The notes under the pieces were generated by a model, which did no database searches, was not told the origin of the DNA, and saw only the letters and a program-made list of their open reading frames with translations. DNA of 17,849 nt. Origin: Akkermansiaceae bacterium UBA5688. GTDB lineage: Bacteria > Verrucomicrobiota > Verrucomicrobiia > Verrucomicrobiales > Akkermansiaceae. Below, piece by piece: positions 6,892 to 15,027 of the stretch. The DNA lies in the NCBI GenBank assembly GCA_002420315.1, contig DIHU01000212.1, forward strand, positions 17,551 to 35,399, read 5' to 3'. The translations under genes and the position numbers were made by a program. Each line of letters begins with the position of its first letter. The stretch's first letter is position 1.

Positions 6892-9128
6892 TATCTCAAA
6901 ATTACATATTCGGGAGAAGTCATGACCGCATAAATCGCTGTCCATAGTTTCTTCTCATCACTCAACCCAGGATCATTCATCATGTTTAAAATGATCTGTC
7001 TCGTCTCCTGTTTCAAAGTTCCATAAGTAAAAACTAGATCAAGGCGATTCACTAAGCTTTCGGGATCGTTAACAAGAGCAAGTTCGATTGTAAAATCGTG
7101 AGCCCTCGTCAGATGCGGATAGTTTGGAGAGAACGCAAAACCTAATTCAATATTTTTCCTAAGTAGATTAGGCCAAAGCACCGAACGAAGAGGTGTTAAA
7201 ATCTCAAACTCTGGCGCAAAAAACTCACCCCCGATCGATTCATCTGCGGGCTGATAGTTAGGCGAATAAAAATTAAAGACCGTTGGTGACATCAATGGCC
7301 TCTGCCCGAAGTAATCTAAATGCCCATCGGTAAGAATGTAGAAAACATCATCCTCATTTTTTGACGAAAACGCCCGAGATAAATGAGCATAAGTAATATA
7401 AGGTTCTCTCATTTTCCCGTATCTCTCTCCCAGACTGATAGACCCACTCCGAGCTTCAGGATCCAGTAAGATTGACCTAATTACGGCCCCTAAATCACCC
7501 CTAACCCCCTTACCGTTATCCGAAAATGCACGAGCAACTCTGCGAATATAGGCAGGCGAAGGATTACTCGTTACAAATTTTTGGATGAGTAATCGCCCAA
7601 TAAAGGGCCCCGCGCTGGGGTGATTTACCAAATTCTCAATAGTAATTCTAACATCATCCGCGGGGTTCATATTGGCAGGAAGATATCCTCCATTAACAAG
7701 AAATTTCTCTCCCCTCTCATGATGGGTTTCCCAGATTGTCATCGGGAGATCAGGTCGATTCTTATATTCGTAAAAACTATTTGTCCCGCCCCAGTTAAAT
7801 CCAGTCATCACCTTGGCTAACTCTGTGATATGGAAATTTGTGTAGGTTGGAATAGGGTTACCGATGTAGTCGAGTCTTCTCGACCCATCCTCGTTTAATT
7901 CCCACAAGCCAATGGAAAAAAGTTGCATCAACTCTCGCGCGTAATTTTCATCTGGAAAAATTCTCAATTCAGGGTTTTCGCTCTGGTTTCTTAGATGACC
8001 CAGATAACTTCCCATTCCGAGATTATAAGTGATCGCTTCCAATAAATCTGCGTAATTTCCAAACGCCTGATTTTGAAGGATCTCATAGTAGGCCCCTGCG
8101 GCTTCAGGGCTTCCTCTCACGACATCCGAACCTTGTCCTGAAACAACCAATATCTGACTTAGCGCAAAGGCCATCCTTTGACGAAGTTGGTCCGCCCCCT
8201 CTGCCGCGGCCCGCCACCAACCCCGGTGAAACAGTTGATGATTTCTCTTAGCTCCGCCCAAGACTTCCCTTTCCATTGAATCGGTAATCAAGGTTGGTGG
8301 TATCGCAATTTGCGAATCAATCCATGAAGCAAATGACTCACCGGAATTATCAAAACCCTGAATCAGGTCAAAAGTCGGGCCAAAGGTCGCCTGATTTAGA
8401 AATCTCGAAACTTCCTCTGGGGTGCGGGCAATTCCTTTAAAAACGACGGGCTTGCGCACCTCGAGATTTAGCCCAAATACAATGGGCACAACAGAATCAC
8501 GCAATTCAAGATCCAGCCCAGTCAAATGACGATCAACCGCCCAATGAAAATCTGAGCTTTCTCCTCCGTTACTCAGAGGATCTTGGTCATCTAAACCAAG
8601 TTGCCATTCTTCCCATGAGGTCAAACCATCTCGATCTTCGTCAATCACCTGCCTCACCCGGAAAAATCGAGTTGAGTCAGCATCCCTATCAATAAAATGC
8701 TCAATGACCAGAGGACCATTCCCATTCGAATTAATCACTGTCTCAGTTCTCCAAATAGCCTGTGGCCCCAATTTCCTAGCTGATTCAATTAAATACCTCA
8801 CTCCTTTGACCACCTGAAAATCGAGAATCAAAAGAGTATTATCTGATTCAAACCGATAACTATTTAGCCCAAAATAGGAGTCGGGATCGAAAGGATCAGA
8901 TCCAATTTCACTTTCAAATTGGTTACTATACCCATCCCCATCGGCGTCAGAATCCGCTGATAGATTATGTGCTTTATAGACTTCAGTCCAAAGGTCGCTA
9001 AGACCATCATCATTGAAATCAAGTTGCCCAAAGGAAGTCTGAATCAACGATGTAGCAACACATACAAAGCACGAAAAACCCAAGACCTTGGATTTTTTGG
9101 AGGGTTTGCACATCAAATTTTTGATCAT
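6891..9128 (-). CDS. DUF1800 family exported protein
   Basis: The product has 745 residues from the ATG at 9128. A TTG at 9152 (inside the terminator hairpin) or an ATG at 9113 are the alternatives; none has a clear Shine-Dalgarno sequence. The N-terminus is a signal peptide (basic KPSKKSK, then VLGFSCFVCVATSLIQTSFG). It is followed by calcium-binding TSP3-like motifs ('DFNDDGLSD', 'DADGDGYSNQFE'), a 'YLIESARKLG...W' ... 'FFRVRQV' module, and another acidic loop ('DEDRDGLTSWEEW'). The DUF1800 domain begins near residue 240 with 'SRFLNQATFGPT' and includes 'RQRMAFALSQILVVSG' and the family signature 'DENYARELMQLFSIGLWE'. The gene ends in TAATG, overlapping the DUF1501 start, so the two are probably translated together. 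The role is unknown; co-export with the DUF1501 partner is inferred. Confidence 0.92.
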   Translation of the reverse strand: MIKNLMCKPSKKSKVLGFSCFVCVATSLIQTSFGQLDFNDDGLSDLWTEVYKAHNLSADSDADGDGYSNQFESEIGSDPFDPDSYFGLNSYRFESDNTLLILDFQVVKGVRYLIESARKLGPQAIWRTETVINSNGNGPLVIEHFIDRDADSTRFFRVRQVIDEDRDGLTSWEEWQLGLDDQDPLSNGGESSDFHWAVDRHLTGLDLELRDSVVPIVFGLNLEVRKPVVFKGIARTPEEVSRFLNQATFGPTFDLIQGFDNSGESFASWIDSQIAIPPTLITDSMEREVLGGAKRNHQLFHRGWWRAAAEGADQLRQRMAFALSQILVVSGQGSDVVRGSPEAAGAYYEILQNQAFGNYADLLEAITYNLGMGSYLGHLRNQSENPELRIFPDENYARELMQLFSIGLWELNEDGSRRLDYIGNPIPTYTNFHITELAKVMTGFNWGGTNSFYEYKNRPDLPMTIWETHHERGEKFLVNGGYLPANMNPADDVRITIENLVNHPSAGPFIGRLLIQKFVTSNPSPAYIRRVARAFSDNGKGVRGDLGAVIRSILLDPEARSGSISLGERYGKMREPYITYAHLSRAFSSKNEDDVFYILTDGHLDYFGQRPLMSPTVFNFYSPNYQPADESIGGEFFAPEFEILTPLRSVLWPNLLRKNIELGFAFSPNYPHLTRAHDFTIELALVNDPESLVNRLDLVFTYGTLKQETRQIILNMMNDPGLSDEKKLWTAIYAVMTSPEYVILR

Positions 9129-9148
9129 TGAAGCCGAAAGGTGAATAA

Positions 9149-9180
9149 ACAAAAGCGGTCCCTTTTGGAACCGCTTTTCA
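9149..9180 (-). terminator. Rho-independent terminator of the polysaccharide operon
   Basis: The arms 9151-9162 and 9167-9178 pair over 12 positions with one C-A mismatch, around a TTTT loop as read on the + strand. Nine consecutive pairs (AAAAGCGGT with ACCGCTTTT) form the base. Read on the - strand the hairpin runs into CTTTTGTTTATT, a U-rich tail; the + strand side (CAAAATTTATC) lacks one, so it acts on - strand transcripts. It lies 28 bases past the aminotransferase stop codon and 20 bases before the DUF1800 ATG. Confidence 0.85.
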
Positions 9181-9183
9181 AAA

Positions 9184-9212
9184 TTTATCTTAAATTTTTT
9201 TAAAAATGTCAG
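9184..9212 (-). promoter_or_regulatory. Candidate promoter for the DUF1800 cassette, overlapping the aminotransferase stop
   Basis: On the - strand, CTGACA (9207-9212, 5 of 6 matches to the -35 consensus) is 17 bases from GATAAA (9184-9189, 4 of 6 matches to the -10 consensus), across an A/T-rich spacer. Transcription would start near 9177, at the upstream edge of the terminator hairpin. This is a weak consensus match in A/T-rich DNA and is offered only because the cassette needs a promoter here. Confidence 0.22.
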
Positions 9213-10306
9213 GCTCCTCCAGCAACAATCACATCACAAACAGCAGCGACCTCTTCTTCACTTAAGTACGGATTCATTGGCAAACTCAAACCACGAGATG
9301 CCACATCTTCGGTAATAGGAAATTGACCCTTTTTATAGCCAAGATCAGCAAAGACAGGCTGCAAATGAAGTGGGACCGCGTAATAACTCACTGAAGGAAT
9401 TCCAGCCTTCTTCAGAGAAGCCGCAAGCACATCACGATTCGATGATAGAATTGTATATTGAGCAAACACAGACGTGTTACTTGGCCCCACCATTGGAAGC
9501 GTAACAGATGAATTCCTAATTCCATCTCCATAGGCTTGGGCCACCTTCTGCCTTCTCAAAATTTCATCATCAAAAATCTCGAGTTTTTCGAGAAGGATCG
9601 CAGCTTGTAATGTATCGAGGCGACCATTGATGCCCAAGATGGGATGATGGTGTCTCTCCGTTTGGCCATGCACTCGAATGTGGCGCATTCTTTCCGCTAA
9701 CTCATCATCATTAGTGAACAGCCCTCCGCCGTCTCCATAACAACCCAGAGGTTTAGAAGGAAAGAATGAAGTCGATCCAATCGTCGAAAGCCCACCTGAT
9801 TTTTTACCATGATGAGTGGCACCGAAGGATTGCGCGGCGTCTTCAATGACTGGAAGATTTCCGTTTCGAGATGCAATTTCGTTGATCCCTATCATATCTG
9901 CAGTCTGACCAAAAATCCCGACCGGCATAATAGCTTTGGTCTTTTCGGTGATTGCAGATTCCAGTTTTGAAACATCCATATTCCATGTTGTTTCATCGAT
10001 ATCAACAAACACAGGAGTCGCGCCAATCAGCGCAATCATTTCGGCTGTCGAAATCCATGTAAAAGGCACCGTAATCACCTCATCCCCTGGCCCAATTCCC
10101 AATGCCATCATAGCAATCAACAATGTATCAGTGCCACTTGAAGCCCCAATGCAATGTCTCGCGCCTACATAATTTTTCAGCCGTTCTTCCAACTCATCCA
10201 ACTCAGGCCCCATCACATAACGACCATGGCTCAGAACATCTTGAATACGTTGATCAACTTTCGCTTTGATGCGAGCTTGCTGGGATTTTAGATCGATGAA
10301 TTCCAT
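9209..10306 (-). CDS. wbpE: UDP-sugar 3-aminotransferase, DegT/DnrJ/EryC1/StrS family, WbpE-like
   Basis: This 365-residue PLP enzyme follows the WbpE/WlbC pattern almost throughout: 'MEFIDLKSQQARIK' at the N-terminus, 'HCIGASSGTD' (51-60), 'PGDEVITVPFTW', 'VIEDAAQSFGA' with Asp156 to contact the PLP ring nitrogen, and 'SFFPSKPLGCYGDGG' with Lys185 as the Schiff-base lysine. The family moves an amino group from glutamate to a 3-keto sugar nucleotide. In WbpE the substrate is UDP-2-acetamido-2-deoxy-3-oxo-glucuronate, a step toward UDP-ManNAc(3NAc)A for O-antigen or capsule. The length matches the family. It follows wecB after 38 bases and is the last gene before a strong terminator. The exact sugar substrate cannot be proven from sequence; the oxidase and acetyltransferase partners are not in this window. 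Confidence 0.9.
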   Translation of the reverse strand: MEFIDLKSQQARIKAKVDQRIQDVLSHGRYVMGPELDELEERLKNYVGARHCIGASSGTDTLLIAMMALGIGPGDEVITVPFTWISTAEMIALIGATPVFVDIDETTWNMDVSKLESAITEKTKAIMPVGIFGQTADMIGINEIASRNGNLPVIEDAAQSFGATHHGKKSGGLSTIGSTSFFPSKPLGCYGDGGGLFTNDDELAERMRHIRVHGQTERHHHPILGINGRLDTLQAAILLEKLEIFDDEILRRQKVAQAYGDGIRNSSVTLPMVGPSNTSVFAQYTILSSNRDVLAASLKKAGIPSVSYYAVPLHLQPVFADLGYKKGQFPITEDVASRGLSLPMNPYLSEEEVAAVCDVIVAGGA

Positions 10307-10316
10307 TTAATTTAAA

Positions 10317-10328
10317 AGTTTATAAACT
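10317..10328. repeat. 12-bp perfect palindrome in the wecB-aminotransferase gap
   Basis: AGTTTATAAACT is its own reverse complement and lies in the 38-base gap, 10 bases before the aminotransferase start. It has no loop and no U tail, so it is not a terminator. It could be a small protein-binding site or simply chance in A/T-rich DNA. Confidence 0.3.
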
Positions 10329-10344
10329 CTCAGTCTATTTCGGT

Positions 10345-11505
10345 TTATAATGAGTCCTCGAGAATTATTCTAATTCGCTTTGCCGCTTCGCCATCACCAT
10401 AGGGATTTTTAAGTTGGCTTCGCCGCTCATATTCAGCCCGCTCTTCCAGAAGCATACGAGCTGCCTTAAAAATCTTTTCGGGATCAGTTCCTATCAATTC
10501 GCAAGTTCCGGCTTCGACTCCTTCGGGGCGCTCGGTGGTATCCCTCATTACCAAGACCGGTTTGCCGAGACTTGGCGCCTCCTCCTGCACTCCACCAGAA
10601 TCACTTAAAGCAAAGTAGCAACGATTCATCAACCAGACAAAATCTTCATAACCTGCAGGTTCCACCAAAGCAATACGCTCATGGTTTCCGAGCTGCTCCA
10701 TCACAGGCTTTCGGACCGCCGGATTTAAATGAACCGGATAGAGAATTCCCACCTCAGGGTGATCTTCCGCCAACTGCCGGAGTGCCCTGCAGATATCATC
10801 GAAACCACCTCCGTGAGATTCACGACGATGAGCCGTGACAAGAATCCAACGCTTGTCTTTTTGCTCTAGGAAATTTTCACGAAAAAAGATCGGGACATTG
10901 AGACGCTCCGCCACTGCCTCGGTTCGGTCTTCTTCAGCATTCACCTTATTGCTCATCCACAAAAGCGAATCAATCACGGTATTACCCGTCACATGACAAC
11001 TAGCTTCGCAAATCTTCTCCTGTAAGAGATTCGCCTTACTCACCTCGGTCGGAAGAAAATGCCAACGACAAAGTGGAGAAACCAGACGTCTGTTCATTTC
11101 TTCAGGCCAGGGCGATTGCATGTCGTAGGTCCGAAGCCCAGCTTCCACATGCCCAACTGGAATATTCTGGTAAAAGGCCGCCATGGCCGATGCTAGGACG
11201 CTCGTCGTATCACCTTGAACTAACACGGCATCAGGTCGAGTCTCCTCCAGATACGTCCCCACCGCTTGCAAAACACGCGCAGTCAATCCGGTAAGGTCCT
11301 GGCCAGGCTTCATCAATTCTAGATCATGGTCAGGTGCTAAATTAAAAGCCCCAAAAGCCTGAGCTAACATCTCACGATGTTGCCCCGTCGAAAGAAAGAC
11401 AGGCTCTAGCAAGTCTGAGCGCTGCAACTCCATATAGACCGACGCCATTTTAATGACCTCTGGTCGTGTGCCAGCAACCACAACTACTTTTTTCTTTTCC
11501 ATCAT
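10345..11505 (-). CDS. wecB: UDP-N-acetylglucosamine 2-epimerase (non-hydrolysing)
   Basis: This 386-residue protein matches WecB/MnaA over its full length. It converts UDP-GlcNAc to UDP-ManNAc in the cytoplasm, supplying ManNAc-type residues for surface glycans. Visible motifs are 'AGTRPEVIKMA' (11-21), 'STGQHREML', 'VLVQGDTTS' with Asp99, 'GHVEAGLRT' with Glu121, 'SPWPEEMNRR' with Glu135, 'TAHRRES' with His226, and 'LSDSGGVQEEAPSLGKPVL'. These align with E. coli WecB Asp95, Glu117, Glu131 and His213, so the enzyme should be active. The end 'NPYGDGEAAKRI' is also typical. There are two tandem ATGs (11505, 11502) and no Shine-Dalgarno; the upstream glycosyltransferase stops six bases earlier. 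The sequence is closer to WecB than to WbpI. Confidence 0.95.
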   Translation of the reverse strand: MMEKKKVVVVAGTRPEVIKMASVYMELQRSDLLEPVFLSTGQHREMLAQAFGAFNLAPDHDLELMKPGQDLTGLTARVLQAVGTYLEETRPDAVLVQGDTTSVLASAMAAFYQNIPVGHVEAGLRTYDMQSPWPEEMNRRLVSPLCRWHFLPTEVSKANLLQEKICEASCHVTGNTVIDSLLWMSNKVNAEEDRTEAVAERLNVPIFFRENFLEQKDKRWILVTAHRRESHGGGFDDICRALRQLAEDHPEVGILYPVHLNPAVRKPVMEQLGNHERIALVEPAGYEDFVWLMNRCYFALSDSGGVQEEAPSLGKPVLVMRDTTERPEGVEAGTCELIGTDPEKIFKAARMLLEERAEYERRSQLKNPYGDGEAAKRIRIILEDSL

Positions 11506-11511
11506 TAGTTA

Positions 11512-12714
11512 TTATTTGCGTTTGATCAGCTCTTCAAAAAAAACCTCAACTTTGGAGACAATAACCTCCCAACTATATTCATCTTGAACCCTCTCAAATC
11601 CCGCCTGCCCCATTTTTTCTGCTTCTTCCGGGTGGTCGAGGAACCATGAAAGTTTGTCTGCAAGAAGATCTGAATCTTGCGGAATCATCACTCCGTCGAT
11701 CCCGTCACGGATGGTGAGAAAGGGAATTTTACATGAAATCACGGGCTTCTTCAGTGCCCACGCCTCAATGTAGACTCCGCCGATTCCCTCCTGTCGTGAG
11801 GGAAGAGCAAAGACATTTGCAGCATCTAAAGCGGCCACTTTTATCGGGTCAAAGGCATCGATCCTCGGAATATCCACGATTCGCGGATCGTTGATCTTAT
11901 CAAAAACCTCCTTTGTTCCGGGATAATGGGGCCCAATAAAAACGAAGCTTGTCTCAGGGTGCTTTTCCCAAACCTTTGGAGCAGCCACGATCAGAGTATC
12001 AAACCCCTTGTATTCTAGCTTCTGCCCGAGAAAGAGCACCATCTTCTCCCGGATGCCATAGTCCCGGCAAAAAGCCCCGGTGTCCCACTCATCTGCAAGC
12101 AATGGACCAACCCCAATTAAAAGAATATTCCCCTCTTTGACCCCTAACCGGATCATCTCATCCCGCTCGGCTGGGGTGAAAACCACCACCCCATCGGCGA
12201 CTCTCAGGAGACGAAAGAAATTTCGCATCACTACTTGCCCAAACTTACTTTGCATCCGTGGGCTATAATTTGGACAAATAACGAATGGCACCCCTCGCTT
12301 TTTAGCGACGTAATAAGACGCCCACGAAAAATGCTCCCGCCCGATGCGGATATTCATCACAACATCTGGCTTGAAATCTGTTTGCCTCATCTTCCCCGCG
12401 AAATAACGGCTAATAAGGGGGTAACCAATTTCAGGTAAAGGCAGGCAGAGGGGTAAGAGGGGAGCCATCCAAGCCCTCGCAAGACCACTCGGCTGATAAC
12501 GATGAACCTTAATGGGGCCCGCCTCATAAACATCATCACCCCAGGGAGCCTTTAAAGTTGAGTCGATCAGGTAGCGATTTCGGTGATCTTTCCATTGCCC
12601 ACAACCAGTCACCGTATGGCCTCGTCCTGCCAGCATTTTCCCAATCGTAAACCAATGAAGTTGGGCCCCTCCCATGCTAGGATAAAAAGCCGTAGATGTT
12701 TGAAATATATTCAT
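11512..12714 (-). CDS. Glycosyltransferase family 4 protein
   Basis: The 400-residue protein is a GT-B-fold retaining glycosyltransferase. The N-terminal acceptor half opens with 'TSTAFYPSMGGAQLHWFTIGKML', the Gly-rich loop typical of GT4 enzymes. The C-terminal half has 'VLFLGQKLEYKGFDTLI' (start of the donor-binding domain), 'FVFIGPHY' and the E-x7-E motif in 'RQEGIGGVYIEAW' (around residues 306-315), which contacts the nucleotide sugar. There is no signal peptide; it is cytoplasmic or peripheral on the inner membrane. The start codon overlaps the stop of the upstream glycosyltransferase as ATGA, so the two are probably translationally coupled. Donor and acceptor cannot be told from sequence; a ManNAc- or amino-sugar-type donor would suit the operon. 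Confidence 0.9.
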   Translation of the reverse strand: MNIFQTSTAFYPSMGGAQLHWFTIGKMLAGRGHTVTGCGQWKDHRNRYLIDSTLKAPWGDDVYEAGPIKVHRYQPSGLARAWMAPLLPLCLPLPEIGYPLISRYFAGKMRQTDFKPDVVMNIRIGREHFSWASYYVAKKRGVPFVICPNYSPRMQSKFGQVVMRNFFRLLRVADGVVVFTPAERDEMIRLGVKEGNILLIGVGPLLADEWDTGAFCRDYGIREKMVLFLGQKLEYKGFDTLIVAAPKVWEKHPETSFVFIGPHYPGTKEVFDKINDPRIVDIPRIDAFDPIKVAALDAANVFALPSRQEGIGGVYIEAWALKKPVISCKIPFLTIRDGIDGVMIPQDSDLLADKLSWFLDHPEEAEKMGQAGFERVQDEYSWEVIVSKVEVFFEELIKRK

Positions 12715-13961
12715 TTCAATTCGGGTTTTTGGCCGTCTAAGAGGGCTCTATAAAGATCTAGCATTTGAGATCCCACAGCATCCCATGAGTAGTGCTTGAG
12801 GGCACGTTCACGGGCTTTTACGCCCATTTCAATTCCACGTGCAGGGTTTTGTGTCAAGGCCGTCATCGCGTTCGCCAAATGAGACACAAGCTCTTCTAAG
12901 TTTTCCCCGGCAACCTTAATCCCACTCTCATCTGTAACCATTTCACCGGGCCCTCCATTATCGATCACGATAGGCGCAACCTCCCTCATCATCGCTTCCT
13001 GAAGAGCCATTCCTGTAGTCTCGCGGAGGCTCGTAAAAACAAAAGCATGGCTGCGATCCCATATCGCATTCATTTCATCCAACGTCACCCACCCAAGAAA
13101 CTCGAAGGCATCCTCAAGTCCAAGTTCGCCAATTAAATTTCGATAAAATCCTTCCAAAGGCCCACTCCCCGAGACGACCACTCTTACATCCTTGTATGAG
13201 CCCGCAGACCTAGTTTTAAGGTGATCAACTGCTCGTATTAAGATTTCAAGCCCCTTGTGATCCACAAAACGCCCCGACCAATGAAAAACAATAGGACCTT
13301 CCAGATCAGGACAAGGGCGGGCTGTGATGATTGGAGTCCCTATCTGCAAACCTGTCACAGCTTTATCTCGAATAGCTTTGGGCATGAACCTCTGATTAGC
13401 TCCATTTGCCATTACAAGCAAATCAGCCTTCCAGGCCGTCAAAAGTCCTACTGGATTAAAACGAAAGAACTTTACGGCCATCGTTCGAATAGCCTCCATT
13501 ATGCGGCTTCTAATGACTGGTTTTGCCGCTTTCGGAACCGTCTGTAATCCACCGATCGGACCAATAACCGACTTGACGCCCAGAAAGGGAACAAATGACC
13601 CACGCGTGAGACTCATAAAGCTGACATGGTGAGCGATATCCACTTCAAGTTTGTCTACTAAAGAACGGCATTCCCACCAACAAGCTAGCTGCCAGAATAT
13701 ATAGTAGATGTTCATTCCAAGATTAGTTTCTTTGAACTTCAACGTCCACTGAGGCAACTCGACATAAATAAATTTGGGATTTTCGAGCCCATGCTCATTT
13801 AAAAAAGCCTCTACGGCGGGACGCCGTGCTTCTCGGGTCACCACATGGACCTCGCTACCCTTGGCAAGCTGTAACGCCCAATTCCAACCAACTCCTCCTT
13901 CCGAACCTTTATGAGGTTCACAACCATATGCAGAAAGTAAGACAACTGGGCGGTCCTTCAT
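12711..13961 (-). CDS. Glycosyltransferase family 4 protein
   Basis: This 416-residue GT-B enzyme has the N-terminus 'LLSAYGCEPHKGSEGGVGWNWA', a signature of a GT4 subgroup in exopolysaccharide clusters. The donor half begins at 'IVFHWSGRFVDHKGLEILI', continues with 'VVSGSGPLEGFY' and carries the E-x7-E motif in 'SLRETTGMALQEAMM' (around residues 312-322). The length is normal. It starts 16 bases after the stop of the APH-like gene and ends in a 4-base ATGA overlap with the next glycosyltransferase. It probably adds one sugar of the repeat unit made by this operon; the sugar is unknown. It differs clearly from its neighbour, so the two are not a recent tandem duplication. Confidence 0.9.
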   Translation of the reverse strand: MKDRPVVLLSAYGCEPHKGSEGGVGWNWALQLAKGSEVHVVTREARRPAVEAFLNEHGLENPKFIYVELPQWTLKFKETNLGMNIYYIFWQLACWWECRSLVDKLEVDIAHHVSFMSLTRGSFVPFLGVKSVIGPIGGLQTVPKAAKPVIRSRIMEAIRTMAVKFFRFNPVGLLTAWKADLLVMANGANQRFMPKAIRDKAVTGLQIGTPIITARPCPDLEGPIVFHWSGRFVDHKGLEILIRAVDHLKTRSAGSYKDVRVVVSGSGPLEGFYRNLIGELGLEDAFEFLGWVTLDEMNAIWDRSHAFVFTSLRETTGMALQEAMMREVAPIVIDNGGPGEMVTDESGIKVAGENLEELVSHLANAMTALTQNPARGIEMGVKARERALKHYSWDAVGSQMLDLYRALLDGQKPELK

Positions 13962-13977
13962 AACTCATTCAAAAATT

Positions 13978-15027
13978 TCAGGCAGCATGAACCGCCTTGG
14001 CTAATTCAGCAGAATCCTCCATCTGCTCACTCATTGAGTAAAAATAACTTTTAACCAGCAAATCAACATTCCCAGCCCAACCCCAATATTTGACGAGCTC
14101 CACACACTTAGCTTTTGACTCTAACAAATCGACAACACGAATACTCGCCTCGCTCGCAGAAAGACGATCAACCAAATGGGCCGAAAGAAAAAGGTAATGG
14201 ACAAGATCCCATCCTGGAACACCCTCTTCTCTTCCAAACTCCCAGTCGATCACAGACACATCTCCGTTTTTAGAGGAGAGAACATTCCAGGGAGCAAAAT
14301 CTCTATGACTTAGCGATCTTTTAATCTTTAGTCCAACGGACCGATTAATCAAATATTCGCGCTCCTTGACATCCGAAATTCGCGAAACTACTTCCATCCA
14401 TTCATCCAAATTCGAGAGCTGCACAGCAGGAGAATTAAAACACCAAGACTTAAGGACTTCACAGATCTTCTCAACAGGAACATCTCCCGGTGCATCAAAG
14501 TAAGGAATCGCAAAGGCCTCCCATTGCTCCTCACGCCAAACCCTAGTAAGCGATGGGATGACAGCATTTCTTCCAGCATTCATTTCCAGAAATTTTCGCT
14601 CACGAGATATCTTCTCTACCGCAAGGACACCCCAACCCAACTTAATAATGAAATGATGTCCGGTTCCAGTTTCAGCAAGGAGGATGATTCGCCGTTCCTT
14701 TTGAGAGGGATTTCCAAGAAGAATACAGACCAAGGTTGCTTCTGTTGTCTCTAGCACAGTTTCAATGGCAGCTCCATTTAATATGGATCCTTTAATTCGT
14801 TTCAACAACAACCGACCAAATGGAAATCTTGAAACCGCACCAACAAACAAGCGCGCCGGAAGTCTTTGTGGGCGATATAGCTGCAACCCCTTGCTCACTA
14901 ATGAAGCGCAATCGGGAACTAATAAGAGGATATGCCCTCCTCTCCTGAGAACTCTCCACGAACCCTCTCCGTGATCATCAAAGCCCAGGGCTGCCAAGAC
15001 TCCCTTATCTTTTACATCCATCTTCAT
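13978..15027 (-). CDS. APH-fold kinase-like protein (phosphotransferase family) with a distinct N-terminal region
   Basis: The 349-residue product carries the aminoglycoside phosphotransferase/choline kinase-like catalytic signature. 'SHRDFAPWNVL' (His241, Asp243, Asn248) is the Brenner-type catalytic loop, and 'SVIDWEFG' (Asp261) matches the metal-binding Asp, followed by 'GWDLVHYLF'. 'HHFIIKLG' with Lys129 is a plausible ATP-binding lysine in the N-lobe. In a polysaccharide operon the substrate is more likely a sugar or lipid-linked glycan than a drug, but this is inference. Residues 1-80 ('WRVLRRGGHILLLVPD', 'LYRPQRLPARLF') precede the kinase fold and I do not recognise them. The ATG at 15027 overlaps the stop of the upstream fusion gene (TGATG), so the two are coupled. 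A second in-frame ATG lies at 15021. Confidence 0.75.
   Translation of the reverse strand: MKMDVKDKGVLAALGFDDHGEGSWRVLRRGGHILLLVPDCASLVSKGLQLYRPQRLPARLFVGAVSRFPFGRLLLKRIKGSILNGAAIETVLETTEATLVCILLGNPSQKERRIILLAETGTGHHFIIKLGWGVLAVEKISRERKFLEMNAGRNAVIPSLTRVWREEQWEAFAIPYFDAPGDVPVEKICEVLKSWCFNSPAVQLSNLDEWMEVVSRISDVKEREYLINRSVGLKIKRSLSHRDFAPWNVLSSKNGDVSVIDWEFGREEGVPGWDLVHYLFLSAHLVDRLSASEASIRVVDLLESKAKCVELVKYWGWAGNVDLLVKSYFYSMSEQMEDSAELAKAVHAA

Noticed and set aside
11512..13961. The two adjacent GT4 genes as a tandem duplication
   Set aside because: Their N-terminal halves and donor-site motifs differ clearly; they share only family-level features.
14900..14970. 'SWRVLRRGGHILLLVP' in the APH-like protein, resembling a SAM-dependent methyltransferase motif
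   Set aside because: No glycine-rich SAM-binding motif precedes it and there is no room for a methyltransferase fold before the kinase N-lobe.
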